Source: Burkholderia ubonensis
GTDB lineage: Bacteria > Pseudomonadota > Gammaproteobacteria > Burkholderiales > Burkholderiaceae
Assembly: GCF_902833085.1 (NCBI RefSeq)
Contig: NZ_CADFEB010000013.1
Location: forward strand, 186,001 to 250,000
DNA: 64,000 nt
Direction of reading: 5' to 3'
Shown: piece after piece, positions 1 to 9,049 of the stretch
How positions within the stretch are numbered: position 1 is the stretch's first letter
Layout: each line of letters opens with the position of its first letter
Notes under the pieces: model-generated
Database searches by the model: none
What the model saw: the letters and a program-made list of their open reading frames with translations, nothing else
What the model was told of the DNA's origin: nothing
Program-made: the position numbers and the translations under genes

Positions 1-303
1 GCGGTGCAGCTCGCGCATCGGCATCAGCGCCGCGTCGCGCACCGACAGGCGCGCCTTCACGAGATTGCCGAGCTCGAGCAGCCGCATCCCGAGACGGTAC
101 GTGCCCGGATCGGAGCGGTCGACCAGGCGGCAGGTCACCATGTCGTTGAGGATACGGTGCGCGGTCGACGGATGCAGCTCGGTGCGCTGCGCCAGTTCTT
201 TCAGGCTGACGGGGTCGCTGTGCGCGGCGAGCGCGTCCAGCAGCCGCATCATGCGTTCGATCACCTGGATCGACGTTTTGGAATCCGGGGTCGGGTTGGT
301 CAT
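1..303 (-). CDS. IclR-family transcriptional regulator (C-terminus beyond window)
   Basis: Only the first 101 codons are in the window; the gene continues past the left edge. The visible part begins MTNPTPDSKTS and carries the family's N-terminal winged helix-turn-helix at about residues 12-75, with LKELAQRTELHPSTAHRIL as the recognition-helix region, followed by a linker (LGMRLLELGN) typical of IclR proteins. The effector-binding domain is outside the window. It is divergent from lutA-lutB across a 181-bp gap, so it is a plausible local regulator of lactate use, but this is inferred from position only; lut operons are often controlled by GntR- or IclR-type proteins. Confidence 0.9.
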   Translation of the reverse strand, partial: MTNPTPDSKTSIQVIERMMRLLDALAAHSDPVSLKELAQRTELHPSTAHRILNDMVTCRLVDRSDPGTYRLGMRLLELGNLVKARLSVRDAALMPMRELHR

Positions 304-484
304 GTCGGGGAATCGGTTGCTGCGTCATGCGCTGTTGCGCCGATTGTATCTCGTATCGTGAAAAAAGCGAACGGCGTTCGAGGAAGTCCTCGCATCGGTT
401 CCTGGCGGCCGGGCTGCGCGCGGCGGCGTTGGTCCTGCCGGGCAAACGGCGGATAATGAGAGCCGTTTTCTCGAAGGAGCGCCT

Positions 485-1207
485 ATGCGAGTCGGTTTGT
501 TCGTGACCTGTCTGGTCGATCTGATGCGTCCCGAAATCGGTTTTTCCACGCTCAAGCTGATTCGCGACGCGGGCTTCGAGGTAATCGTGCCGCCCGCGCA
601 AACCTGCTGCGGCCAGCCGGCCTACAACTCCGGCGACCGCGCGCTCGCGCGCGATCTCGCCGAGAAGACGCTGCGCGAGTTCGAGCAGTTCGACTACGTC
701 GTCGCGCCGTCGGGCTCGTGCGGCGGGATGATCCGCACGCACTACGGCGACCTGTTCCGCGACGATCCCGAATTGATGGGACGCTATTCCCGATTCCAGC
801 AGAAGGTCTATGAACTGACCGACTTCCTCGCGAACGTCGCGAAGGTCACGCTCGAGCGCGGCGAATTCGCGGGGCCGGTCACGTACCACGATTCGTGCTC
901 GGGGCTGCGCGAGCTCGGGGTCAAGGCGCAGCCGCGCGCGCTGCTCGCGCAGCGCGGCGTCGCGGTCACCGAGATGAAGGACTGCGAGCACTGCTGCGGC
1001 TTCGGCGGCACGTTCGCGGTCAAGTACGGCGACATCTCGGCGGCGATCGCGGACGAGAAATGCGCGAACGTGCGCGCATCGGGCGCGGGCGCCGTCGTGC
1101 TCGGCGATCTCGGCTGCATGCTGAACATCGAAGGGCGGTTGCGCCGCACGGGCGACCGCGACACGCGCGTGCTGCACATCGCGCAGGTGCTGGCGGGCGA
1201 CGTCTGA
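485..1207 (+). CDS. lutA: L-lactate oxidation Fe-S protein LutA (LldE/YkgE family)
   Basis: 240-residue cysteine-rich Fe-S oxidoreductase subunit of the LutABC L-lactate dehydrogenase complex, which oxidises L-lactate to pyruvate at the membrane. The family's two CCG-type motifs are visible: an N-terminal set (FVTCLVD at about residue 9 and TCCGQPAYNSG at about 40) and a C-terminal set (HDSCSGLRELG at about 138 and HCCGFGGTF at about 161). The length matches LutA. AAGGAG lies 5-10 bases before the ATG. lutB starts 35 bp downstream on the same strand, so the two are probably co-transcribed. Confidence 0.93.
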   Translation: MRVGLFVTCLVDLMRPEIGFSTLKLIRDAGFEVIVPPAQTCCGQPAYNSGDRALARDLAEKTLREFEQFDYVVAPSGSCGGMIRTHYGDLFRDDPELMGRYSRFQQKVYELTDFLANVAKVTLERGEFAGPVTYHDSCSGLRELGVKAQPRALLAQRGVAVTEMKDCEHCCGFGGTFAVKYGDISAAIADEKCANVRASGAGAVVLGDLGCMLNIEGRLRRTGDRDTRVLHIAQVLAGDV

Positions 1208-1242
1208 CGCCCGGGTCCGCTCACTTTTCCCCCGATACCGCG

Positions 1243-2655
1243 ATGCAAGTCCAATCGATGCATTTCAAGGCGCGCGCCGGCCAGAAGCTGGCCGACCAGC
1301 GCCTGCAGCAGAACCTGAAGAAGCTGTCGACGAAGTTCGTGTCCGCCCGGGCCGACGCGATGACGCAGATCGACTTCCCGGCGACGCGTGCGGCGCTCAA
1401 GGCGCGCCGCAATCGCGCGCTCGAGAACCTCGACGCGTGGCTCGAGGCATTCGAGCGCGAGGCGACCCGGCGCGGCACGACGGTGCTGTTTGCGGAAACG
1501 ACGGCCGACGCCGCGCGCCTCGTCGCCGACATCGCGCGCCGTCACGACGTGAAGAAGGTCATCAAGACCAAGTCGATGGTGTCGGAGGAAATGCGCCTGA
1601 ACGAGGTGCTCGGCCAGATGGGCGTGCAGTCGATCGAGACCGATCTCGGCGAATACATCCTGCAGATCAACGACAACGAGCCGCCGAGCCACATCATCGC
1701 GCCTGTCGTCCACAAGGACAAGGACGAGATCGCCGACCTGTTCGCGCGCACCCATCACCGCGAGCGCCTCACCGAGATTCCCGACATGACGCGCGAGGCG
1801 CGCGAGGTGCTGCGTCCGCACTTCCTGTCGGCTGACATGGGCGTGACGGGCGGCAACTTCGTGATCGCCGAGACGGGCTCGGTCGCGCTCGTCACGAACG
1901 AGGGCAACGAGGGGATGTGCACGGTGATGCCGCGCGTGCACGTCGCGGTGACCGGCATCGAGAAGGTGCTGCCGACGCTCGAGGATCTCGCGACCGCGAT
2001 GCGCCTGCTGCCGCGCTCGGCGACCGGCCAGAAGACGTCGAACTACTTCTCGCTGCTGACCGGGCCGCGCGGGCCGGGCGACGAGGACGGTCCGGAGCAC
2101 ATGTACGTGGTGCTCGTCGACGGCGGCCGCACCGGCCTCATCGGCGGCGAATTCCAGGAGATGCTGCGCTGCATCCGCTGCGGCGCCTGCATGAACCATT
2201 GCCCCGTGTATCAGAAAGTCGGCGGCCACACCTACGGCTGGGTCTATCCGGGGCCGATGGGGTCGGTGCTGACGCCGAGCTACGTCGGCCTCGATCGTAC
2301 GCTCGACCTGCCGCAGGCGGCGACGCTGTGCGGCGAGTGCGACAGCGTCTGCCCGGTCGGGATCCCGCTGTCGCACCTGCTGCGCACGCTGCGCGAGAAG
2401 CAGGTCGAGCGCCGCCTGCGGCCGTGGCGCGAACGCGCGGCGCTGGCCGCGTGGGGCTTCGTCGCGCGCCGTCCGACGCTTTATGCGCTGACGACGAAAC
2501 TCGCGGTGCGCATCCTCGAGCGGCTCGGCGGCGGGGGCGGCATGCTGCGGCGCCTGCCGATGATGGGCGGCTGGATGGAGACGCGCGACCTGCCGGTGCC
2601 GACCGGGCGCACGTTCCGCGAGCTGTACGCCGCGTCGCGCAGCCATCTCGGCTGA
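1243..2655 (+). CDS. lutB: L-lactate oxidation Fe-S protein LutB (LldF/YkgF family)
   Basis: 470-residue iron-sulfur protein, partner of LutA in lactate oxidation. It contains the LUD domain in the first ~300 residues (TKSMVSEEMRLN, MGVTGGNFVIAETGSV) and then two 4Fe-4S clusters: CIRCGACMNHCPVY at about residue 310 and CGECDSVCPVGIPL at about 364. The reading frame stays open far upstream inside lutA, so the start is chosen as the first ATG after the lutA stop; a second ATG lies 15 bases further on (MHFKARAG). No convincing ribosome-binding site is visible. The usual third partner, lutC, does not follow. Confidence 0.93.
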   Translation: MQVQSMHFKARAGQKLADQRLQQNLKKLSTKFVSARADAMTQIDFPATRAALKARRNRALENLDAWLEAFEREATRRGTTVLFAETTADAARLVADIARRHDVKKVIKTKSMVSEEMRLNEVLGQMGVQSIETDLGEYILQINDNEPPSHIIAPVVHKDKDEIADLFARTHHRERLTEIPDMTREAREVLRPHFLSADMGVTGGNFVIAETGSVALVTNEGNEGMCTVMPRVHVAVTGIEKVLPTLEDLATAMRLLPRSATGQKTSNYFSLLTGPRGPGDEDGPEHMYVVLVDGGRTGLIGGEFQEMLRCIRCGACMNHCPVYQKVGGHTYGWVYPGPMGSVLTPSYVGLDRTLDLPQAATLCGECDSVCPVGIPLSHLLRTLREKQVERRLRPWRERAALAAWGFVARRPTLYALTTKLAVRILERLGGGGGMLRRLPMMGGWMETRDLPVPTGRTFRELYAASRSHLG

Positions 2656-2745
2656 ACGCCGCGCGACTGTTCATCCGGCGGCAACACTGAGTTCACTATT
2701 TACGTATTTATCCTGATAGATGCGGTCTATAGAATCTGGTCTGTA

Positions 2746-2770
2746 GTCCCCGGGAGAGGGTTCCGGGGAC
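2746..2770 (+). promoter_or_regulatory. Perfect 8-bp inverted repeat in the leader of the small gene at 2,793
   Basis: GTCCCCGG (2,746-2,753) and CCGGGGAC (2,763-2,770) form a hairpin with a 9-base loop. It lies 11-16 bases after a plausible -10 (TATAGAAT, 2,728-2,735) and just before the AGGAGG ribosome-binding site. No T-run follows, so it is not a rho-independent terminator. It could stabilise the message or modulate translation of the downstream small gene; the function is inference. Confidence 0.55.
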
Positions 2771-2792
2771 GTCAGGTCAAGGAGGTCGCATC

Positions 2793-3020
2793 ATGAAAAA
2801 GACAATATCGATGTACTGGCCGTTGGCGATCGTCGTGCCGCTCGCGGCTGCCGCTTATCTGCACGCCGTCGGCGACGCGCCGTCGCGGGGGCCGCTCGCG
2901 GTGCACCAGGCATCCGCCGAGCTGGCGCGCGCCGTGTCGTTCGGGCTCGTCGACGACGTGGCGAAGCCGTTGCCTGCCGCAGCCGGCGGTGTCGTGCTCG
3001 CCGCTCCCAAGGCGCTTTGA
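2793..3020 (+). CDS. Small hypothetical membrane-associated protein (75 aa)
   Basis: I do not recognise a family. The start is well supported: AAGGAGG sits 6 bases before the ATG. The product has a positively charged start (MKKTISMYW) and one hydrophobic segment at residues 9-25 (PLAIVVPLAAAAYLHAV), which reads as a signal anchor or signal peptide. The rest is Ala/Val-rich with no cysteine. The GC pattern at third positions fits a real Burkholderia gene. It stands alone between lutB and the phosphatase gene with its own leader hairpin. Confidence 0.65.
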   Translation: MKKTISMYWPLAIVVPLAAAAYLHAVGDAPSRGPLAVHQASAELARAVSFGLVDDVAKPLPAAAGGVVLAAPKAL

Positions 3021-3121
3021 CGCAGGTCGCCGTCGCGTGGCGCGACGGCGCGATTCCGGGCGCCTTTGTATAATGACGTGTTCTTCGTTTACGCGGTCCG
3101 CCGCGGCCTTCCGGTAGTGCG

Positions 3122-3604
3122 ATGACCCGCGTTGCGATCTGTTTCGTCTGTCTCGGCAACATCTGCCGCTCCCCGACCGCCGAGGGCGTGATGCGCCATC
3201 AGGTGCAAGCCGCCGGGCTGGCGGACCGGATCGACGTCGATTCGGCCGGCACCGGCGACTGGCACGTGGGCGAGCCGCCCGACGCCCGCGCCCAGACGGC
3301 GGCGCGCACGCGCGGCTATGACCTGTCGGCGCTGCGCGCGCGCCAGGTGAGCGCAGCCGATTTCGAGCGCTTCGACCTGCTGCTGGCGATGGACGAGGCC
3401 AATCTCGCGGAATTGCGCCGGCGCTGCCCCGCGCAGCATCGCGACAAGGTTCGGCTGCTGATGGAATTCGCGCCCGGGGCGGCGGCGTCCGAGGTCGCCG
3501 ACCCTTATTTCGGCGGCGCGCAAGGCTTCGAGCAGGTGCTCGACCAGTGCGAAGCCGCGTGCAGCGGCCTGCTGGGCACGCTGCGCCAGCGCGTGCCGCG
3601 CTGA
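3122..3604 (+). CDS. Low-molecular-weight protein tyrosine phosphatase
   Basis: 160-residue LMW-PTP, hydrolysing phosphotyrosine in the cytoplasm. The P-loop C-X5-R signature is at residues 10-16 (CLGNICRSP), and the general-acid Asp lies in VADPYFGG near residue 125. The length is normal for the family. A consensus -10 TATAAT lies at 3,069-3,074. It precedes the isc operon but is separated from it by the IscR-type promoter, so it is probably a separate unit. Some relatives act in exopolysaccharide export control; no polysaccharide genes are near, so the substrate is open. Confidence 0.92.
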   Translation: MTRVAICFVCLGNICRSPTAEGVMRHQVQAAGLADRIDVDSAGTGDWHVGEPPDARAQTAARTRGYDLSALRARQVSAADFERFDLLLAMDEANLAELRRRCPAQHRDKVRLLMEFAPGAAASEVADPYFGGAQGFEQVLDQCEAACSGLLGTLRQRVPR

Positions 3605-3656
3605 CTTCGGCCGGTTTTCATTAACCGTTCCGCGAATACCCTGTCGAAGACATGGA

Positions 3657-3703
3657 TACTTGACTAAAAACGTCAAATATTTATACTTGACCAAAATCGT
3701 CAA
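3657..3703 (+). promoter_or_regulatory. isc operon promoter with tandem IscR-type operators
   Basis: Two near-identical 20-bp units, TACTTGAC...CGTCAA, start at 3,657 and 3,684 (27-bp period). Each is an inverted repeat TTGAC-N7-GTCAA. The first supplies a -35 (TTGACT, 3,660-3,665), and a -10 (TATACT, 3,682-3,687) sits 16 bases later, at the left edge of the second unit. This arrangement would let apo/holo IscR block RNA polymerase, as in known iscR autorepression. The binding itself is inferred from layout and from the motif's position before iscR. Confidence 0.78.
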
Positions 3704-3724
3704 GATTGCAGTCCCCTAACACCC

Positions 3725-4264
3725 ATGAGACTCACCACCAAAGGCCGTTTCGCCGTCACGGCGATGATTGACTTGGCACTGCGCCAGGAGCAGGGCCCGG
3801 TGACGCTTGCAGGCATCAGCCAGCGCCAGCGGATTTCGCTCTCGTACCTCGAACAGCTGTTCGGCAAGCTGCGCAGACACGAAATCGTCGAGTCCGTGCG
3901 CGGGCCGGGCGGCGGCTACAACCTCGCGCGCCGCGCACAGGACGTCACCGTCGCCGACATCATCATCGCGGTCGACGAGCCGCTCGATGCCACGCAGTGC
4001 GGCGGCAAGGGCACGTGCGACGGCTCGAAGCAGCCCGACGGCCACTGCATGACGCACGAGCTGTGGGCGACGCTCAACCAGAAAATGGTCGAATACCTCG
4101 ATTCGGTATCGCTGCAGGATCTCGTCGATCAGCAGCGCACGCGCGAGGGCGCGCCCGCGGTGCTGCGCGACCGGCGCGCGCCGGAGCCCGTCGCCGCGCC
4201 CGCCGAGCCGGTGCGCACGATGCCGCTCGGTCCGAATTCGGTGTTCAACATCGCAAGCTCGTGA
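3725..4264 (+). CDS. iscR: Fe-S cluster-sensing regulator IscR (Rrf2 family)
   Basis: 179-residue Rrf2-family winged-helix repressor that senses cellular Fe-S status and represses the isc operon when it carries a 2Fe-2S cluster. It opens MRLTTKGRFAVTAM as in E. coli IscR. The DNA-binding helix lies at about residues 28-64 (ISLSYLEQLFGKLR, VRGPGGGY). Cluster ligands are visible: C92, C98, C108 and H111. The second-to-third cysteine spacing is four residues longer than in E. coli (C92, C98, C104, H107). A ~40-residue Pro/Ala-rich tail follows. It is the first gene of iscRSUA-hscBA-fdx-iscX. Confidence 0.97.
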   Translation: MRLTTKGRFAVTAMIDLALRQEQGPVTLAGISQRQRISLSYLEQLFGKLRRHEIVESVRGPGGGYNLARRAQDVTVADIIIAVDEPLDATQCGGKGTCDGSKQPDGHCMTHELWATLNQKMVEYLDSVSLQDLVDQQRTREGAPAVLRDRRAPEPVAAPAEPVRTMPLGPNSVFNIASS

Positions 4265-4329
4265 GCGAGAAGCCAGCCCGCTGACACCCTATAACGCATA
4301 GTCCCTGCACAGAATACCCGGAGCGACAG

Positions 4330-5553
4330 ATGACCCAAGAGACTCTCCACCTGCCCATCTACATGGATTACAGCGCGACGACGCCGGTCGATCCGCGCGT
4401 GGTCGACAAGATGGTGCCGTACCTGCGCGAGCAGTTCGGCAACCCGGCGTCGCGCAGCCACGCATACGGCTGGGACGCGGAGCGCGCAGTCGAAGAGGCG
4501 CGCGAGCAGGTGGCCGCACTCGTGAACGCCGATCCTCGCGAGATCATCTGGACGTCCGGCGCGACCGAATCGGACAACCTCGCGATCAAGGGCGCCGCGA
4601 ATTTCTACAAGGGCAAGGGCAAGCACATCATCACGGTGAAGACCGAGCACAAGGCCGTGCTCGACACCTGCCGCGAGCTCGAGCGCGACGGCTTCGAAGT
4701 CACCTATCTGGACGTGAAGGAAGACGGCCTGCTCGACCTCGACGTGTTCAAGGCCGCGCTGCGCCCGGACACGATCCTCGTGTCGGTGATGCACGTGAAC
4801 AACGAGATCGGCGTGATCCAGGACATCGAGACGATCGGCGAGATCTGCCGCGAGAAGGGCATCGTCTTCCACGTCGATGCCGCGCAGGCGACCGGCAAGG
4901 TCGGGATCGACCTCGCGAAGCTGAAGGTCGATCTGATGTCGTTCTCGGCGCACAAGACCTACGGCCCGAAGGGCATCGGCGCGCTGTACGTGCGCCGCAA
5001 GCCGCGCGTGCGCATCGAGGCGCAGATGCACGGCGGCGGTCATGAGCGCGGGATGCGCTCGGGCACGCTGCCGACGCACCAGATCGTCGGCATGGGCGAG
5101 GCGTTCCGCATCGCCCGCGAAGAAATGGCGACCGAGAACGAGCGCGTGCGCATGCTGCGCGACAAGCTGCTGCGCGGCCTGTCGCAGATCGAGGAAACGT
5201 ATGTGAACGGTGACATGGAGCACCGTATCCCGCACAACCTGAACATCAGTTTCAACTTCGTCGAAGGCGAGTCGCTGATCATGGCGATCAAGGACGTCGC
5301 GGTGTCGTCGGGCTCCGCTTGCACGTCGGCGTCGCTGGAGCCGTCGTACGTGCTGCGCGCGCTCGGCCGCAACGACGAGCTCGCGCACAGCTCGATCCGC
5401 TTCACGGTCGGCCGCTTCACGACGGAGCAGGAGGTGGACTACGTGGTCAATCTGCTGAACAGCAAGATCGCGAAGCTGCGCGAACTGTCGCCGCTTTGGG
5501 AAATGCACCAGGAAGGCATCGATCTGTCGACGATCGAATGGGCCGCGCACTGA
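4330..5553 (+). CDS. iscS: Cysteine desulfurase IscS
   Basis: 407-residue PLP-dependent class V aminotransferase-fold enzyme that takes sulfur from L-cysteine and passes it to IscU (and to thio-modification of tRNA). The PLP lysine is in [12 protein letters not shown] near residue 208. The mobile catalytic cysteine is in the loop [17 protein letters not shown] near residue 330. The length equals that of group I IscS enzymes. It starts 65 bp after iscR; the short N-terminal MTQETLHLP precedes the conserved [15 protein letters not shown]. Confidence 0.98.
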   Translation: MTQETLHLPIYMDYSATTPVDPRVVDKMVPYLREQFGNPASRSHAYGWDAERAVEEAREQVAALVNADPREIIWTSGATESDNLAIKGAANFYKGKGKHIITVKTEHKAVLDTCRELERDGFEVTYLDVKEDGLLDLDVFKAALRPDTILVSVMHVNNEIGVIQDIETIGEICREKGIVFHVDAAQATGKVGIDLAKLKVDLMSFSAHKTYGPKGIGALYVRRKPRVRIEAQMHGGGHERGMRSGTLPTHQIVGMGEAFRIAREEMATENERVRMLRDKLLRGLSQIEETYVNGDMEHRIPHNLNISFNFVEGESLIMAIKDVAVSSGSACTSASLEPSYVLRALGRNDELAHSSIRFTVGRFTTEQEVDYVVNLLNSKIAKLRELSPLWEMHQEGIDLSTIEWAAH

Positions 5554-5621
5554 ACACCGCATTGAATACACACGCGGGCGGATTGGCGCACGCAGACGTA
5601 ACGAGTCAAGGAGTCTGAGTC

Positions 5622-6029
5622 ATGTCTTACAGCAACAAGGTTCTGGATCACTACGAAAACCCGCGTAACGTCGGCTCGTTCGCGAAGGACGACGACGCGG
5701 TCGGCACCGGCATGGTGGGCGCGCCGGCTTGCGGCGACGTGATGAAGCTGCAGATTCGCGTCGGCGCGGACGGCGTGATCGAAGACGCGAAGTTCAAGAC
5801 CTACGGTTGCGGCTCGGCGATCGCGTCGAGCTCGCTCGTGACCGAATGGGTGAAGGGCAAGACGCTCGACGAGGCGCTTTCGATCAAGAACACGCAGATC
5901 GCCGAGGAACTGGCGCTGCCGCCGGTGAAGATTCACTGTTCGATCCTCGCGGAAGACGCGATCAAGGCGGCCGTGGCCGACTACAAGAAGCGTCACGACG
6001 TCAAGGAAGGCGATCAGGCAGCCGCCTGA
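5622..6029 (+). CDS. iscU: Fe-S cluster scaffold IscU
   Basis: 135-residue scaffold on which 2Fe-2S clusters are built from IscS-derived sulfur. The three conserved cysteines are present in APACGDV (C37), YGCGSAIASSS (C63) and KIHCSILAED (C106). The conserved chaperone-recognition motif LPPVK, bound by HscA, precedes the last cysteine. AAGGAG lies just upstream of the ATG. The position between iscS and iscA is standard. Confidence 0.98.
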   Translation: MSYSNKVLDHYENPRNVGSFAKDDDAVGTGMVGAPACGDVMKLQIRVGADGVIEDAKFKTYGCGSAIASSSLVTEWVKGKTLDEALSIKNTQIAEELALPPVKIHCSILAEDAIKAAVADYKKRHDVKEGDQAAA

Positions 6030-6092
6030 GCGGAATCGAGCGACCAGCTGGAACGCCGCGCACCGCGATCGGCGCGCGGCGGCAAGGACATC

Positions 6093-6416
6093 ATGGCAAT
6101 TACACTGACCGAAAAAGCAGCGCAGCACGTCCAGAAGTATCTGGTCCGGCGCGGCAAGGGGCTGGGCCTGCGGCTCGGCGTTCGCACGACCGGGTGCTCG
6201 GGCCTCGCGTACAAGCTCGAGTATGTCGATGAACTCGCGCCCGAGGATCAGGTGTTCGAAAGCCATGGCGTGAAGGTCGTCGTCGATCCGAAGAGCCTTG
6301 CGTACATCGACGGCACCGAGCTCGATTTCGCACGCGAGGGCCTGAACGAAGGGTTCAAGTTCAACAACCCGAACGTGAAGGACGAGTGCGGCTGCGGCGA
6401 ATCGTTCCGCGTGTGA
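6093..6416 (+). CDS. iscA: Fe-S assembly protein IscA (A-type carrier)
   Basis: 107-residue A-type carrier protein that accepts clusters from IscU and passes them mainly to 4Fe-4S targets. It begins [14 protein letters not shown] and contains the three ligand cysteines in TTGCSGLAY (about residue 35) and the C-terminal DECGCGESF (about 99 and 101). The length and motif order match IscA rather than ErpA. It is the fourth gene of the isc operon. Confidence 0.97.
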   Translation: MAITLTEKAAQHVQKYLVRRGKGLGLRLGVRTTGCSGLAYKLEYVDELAPEDQVFESHGVKVVVDPKSLAYIDGTELDFAREGLNEGFKFNNPNVKDECGCGESFRV

Positions 6417-6511
6417 CGCGGGATGCCGCGCGAAGCGGGCAACAGGCGGCGCGTGCCGCCTTTTTAATGCGCGGCGAATGCCCGCGCGACGAATCGGAAT
6501 TGAACGCGACG

Positions 6512-7039
6512 ATGGTCTCGCTGAAAGACAGCCACTTCGACCTGTTTCACCTGCCGGCGCAGTTCGCGCTCGATGACGCGGCGCTCGACGCCGCTTACCG
6601 GACCGTGCAGACGCAGGTGCATCCCGACCGCTTCGCGGCGGCCGGTGACGCGCAAAAGCGCATCGCGATGCAGTGGGCGACGCGGGCGAACGAGGCATAC
6701 CGGACGCTGCGCGACCCGCTGAAACGCGCCACCTACCTGCTGTCGCTGCGCGGCGTGGATATCGGCGCGGAAAACAACACCGCGATGGAACCGGCGTTCC
6801 TGATGCAGCAGATGGAGTGGCGCGAAGGCATCGAGGATGCCGCGGCCGCGCGCAACGTCGGCGCGCTCGATGCGCTGCTCGCCGAGCTGCGCGACGAGAA
6901 GCGCGCGCGCGTCGAGCGCCTCGGCACGCTGCTCGACAGCGGCGCCGACCAGGCCGCCGCCGAGGCGGTGCGCCAGCTGATGTTCATCGAGCGGGTCGCG
7001 TCGGAAGTGGGCGCGCAGATCGAGCGTCTCGAAACTTAA
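6512..7039 (+). CDS. hscB: Fe-S co-chaperone HscB (J-domain protein)
   Basis: 175-residue DnaJ-type co-chaperone that delivers IscU to HscA and stimulates its ATPase. The J-domain has the essential HPD motif in QVHPDRF near residue 33. The C-terminal helical IscU-binding domain follows. The frame is open further upstream, but [15 protein letters not shown] is the conserved family N-terminus, so the ATG at 6,512 is chosen despite a weak ribosome-binding site. It lies between iscA and hscA as usual. Confidence 0.95.
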   Translation: MVSLKDSHFDLFHLPAQFALDDAALDAAYRTVQTQVHPDRFAAAGDAQKRIAMQWATRANEAYRTLRDPLKRATYLLSLRGVDIGAENNTAMEPAFLMQQMEWREGIEDAAAARNVGALDALLAELRDEKRARVERLGTLLDSGADQAAAEAVRQLMFIERVASEVGAQIERLET

Positions 7040-7093
7040 CCGCGTGCCTCGCGGCACGCGCAGCAAACGGGCCGAGCGCCCGAACGAACCAAG

Positions 7094-8962
7094 ATGGCTT
7101 TACTGCAAATTTCCGAACCGGGCATGGCGCCGGCGCCGCACCAGCGGCGGCTCGCCGTCGGGATCGATCTCGGCACGACGAATTCGCTCGTCGCGGCCGT
7201 GCGCAACAGCGTGCCCGAAGTGCTGCCGGACGAAGCGGGCCGCGCGCTGCTGCCGTCGGTGGTGCGTTACCTCGAAAAGGGCGGCCGCCGCATCGGCCAC
7301 GACGCGAAGGAGCAGGCCGCGACCGACCCGCGCAACACGATCGTGTCGGTCAAGCGCTTCATGGGCCGCGGCAAGGCCGAAGTCGAAGGCGCGGCGAATG
7401 CGCCGTACGAATTCGTCGACGCGCCGGGCATGGTGCAGATCCGCACCGTCGACGGCGTGAAGAGCCCGGTCGAGGTGTCGGCCGAGATTCTCGCGACGCT
7501 GCGCTATCGCGCGGAAGATACGCTCGGCGACGAGCTGGTCGGCGCGGTGATCACGGTGCCCGCGTACTTCGACGATGCGCAGCGCCAGGCGACCAAGGAC
7601 GCCGCGCGTCTCGCGGGCCTGAACGTGCTGCGCCTGCTGAACGAACCGACCGCGGCGGCGATCGCCTACGGCCTCGATAATGCCGCCGAAGGCCTGTACG
7701 CGGTCTACGACCTCGGCGGCGGCACGTTCGACCTGTCGATCCTGAAGCTGACGAAGGGCGTGTTCGAAGTGCTCGCAGCGGGCGGCGATTCGGCGCTCGG
7801 CGGCGACGATTTCGATCATGCGCTGTTCGGCCATGTGCTCGCGCAGGCCGGGATCGACGCGAACACGCTCGCGCCCGAGGACGTGCGCCTGCTGCTCGAC
7901 CGCGTGCGGCTGCTCAAGGAAGCGTTGTCCGCGGCGCCGCAGGCGTCGCTCGACGTGACGCTGTCGACCGGTGTGCATCTCGTGCAGACGATTACGCACG
8001 ATGCGTTCGCCTCGCTCGTCGAGCCGCTCGTGCAGCGCACGCTGACGCCGACCCGCAAGGCGCTGCGCGACGCGCAGGTCACGCCGGCCGACATCAAGGG
8101 CGTGGTGCTCGTCGGCGGCGCGACGCGCATGCCGGTGATCCGCGACGCGGTCGCGAAGCATTTCGGCCAGCCGCCGCTCGTGAATCTCGATCCGGATCAG
8201 GTCGTCGCGCTCGGCGCGGCGATCCAGGCCGACCTGCTCGCCGGCAATCGCGGCGGCGGCGACGACTGGCTGCTGCTCGACGTGATTCCGCTGTCGCTCG
8301 GCGTCGAGACGATGGGCGGCCTCGTCGAGAAGATCATCCCGCGCAATTCGACGATCCCGATCGCGCGCGCGCAGGAATTCACGACCTTCAAGGACGGCCA
8401 GACCGCGATGGCGATCCACGTCGTGCAGGGCGAGCGCGAGCTCGTCGCCGACTGCCGGTCGCTCGCGCGTTTCGAGCTGCGCGGCATCCCGCCGATGACG
8501 GCCGGCGCGGCGCGGATTCGCGTGACCTATCAGGTCGACGCGGACGGCCTGCTGTCGGTGTTCGCGCGCGAACAGCATTCGGGCGTCGAGGCGTCGGTCG
8601 TCGTGAAGCCGTCGTACGGTCTCGCCGACGACGACATCGCGAAGATGCTCGAGGAGAGCTTCAAGACCGCCGAGATCGACATGCGCGCGCGCGCGTTGCG
8701 CGAGGCGCAGGTCGAGGCCGAGCGGATGATCGAGGCGACGGAAGCCGCGCTCGCCGCCGACGGCGAGCTGCTCGACGCCGCGGAGCGCGCGGAAGTCGAT
8801 GCGCGCATGGCGGCGCTGCGCACGGTTGCGCAGGGCGACGATACCGACGCGATCGAAGCGGCGACCAAGGCGCTGGCCGAAGGCACCGACGAATTCGCGG
8901 CGCGCCGGATGGACAAGAGCATCAAGCGTGCACTGGCGGGCCGCCGGCTCGACGAGATCTGA
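7094..8962 (+). CDS. hscA: Fe-S assembly Hsp70 chaperone HscA
   Basis: 622-residue specialised Hsp70 that uses ATP to help release the cluster from IscU. Nucleotide-binding domain signatures are visible: [12 protein letters not shown] near residue 23, [13 protein letters not shown] near 205 and [11 protein letters not shown] near 338. The substrate-binding domain and helical lid follow. The N-terminal ~20 residues before the first strand are typical of HscA and longer than in DnaK. It is co-linear with hscB (54 bp upstream) and fdx. Confidence 0.97.
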   Translation: MALLQISEPGMAPAPHQRRLAVGIDLGTTNSLVAAVRNSVPEVLPDEAGRALLPSVVRYLEKGGRRIGHDAKEQAATDPRNTIVSVKRFMGRGKAEVEGAANAPYEFVDAPGMVQIRTVDGVKSPVEVSAEILATLRYRAEDTLGDELVGAVITVPAYFDDAQRQATKDAARLAGLNVLRLLNEPTAAAIAYGLDNAAEGLYAVYDLGGGTFDLSILKLTKGVFEVLAAGGDSALGGDDFDHALFGHVLAQAGIDANTLAPEDVRLLLDRVRLLKEALSAAPQASLDVTLSTGVHLVQTITHDAFASLVEPLVQRTLTPTRKALRDAQVTPADIKGVVLVGGATRMPVIRDAVAKHFGQPPLVNLDPDQVVALGAAIQADLLAGNRGGGDDWLLLDVIPLSLGVETMGGLVEKIIPRNSTIPIARAQEFTTFKDGQTAMAIHVVQGERELVADCRSLARFELRGIPPMTAGAARIRVTYQVDADGLLSVFAREQHSGVEASVVVKPSYGLADDDIAKMLEESFKTAEIDMRARALREAQVEAERMIEATEAALAADGELLDAAERAEVDARMAALRTVAQGDDTDAIEAATKALAEGTDEFAARRMDKSIKRALAGRRLDEI

Positions 8963-9049
8963 ACGCAGGACTTGCATGCCGGCCGTCGACGGCCGGCGTT
9001 ATGATGAATCGTGCGGCGCAGCCTGCCGCACTTGAATGACGGAACGGAC

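Noticed and set aside
808-2646. Long minus-strand open frame opposite lutA-lutB
   Set aside because: Shadow frame; LutA and LutB motifs on the plus strand explain the sequence.
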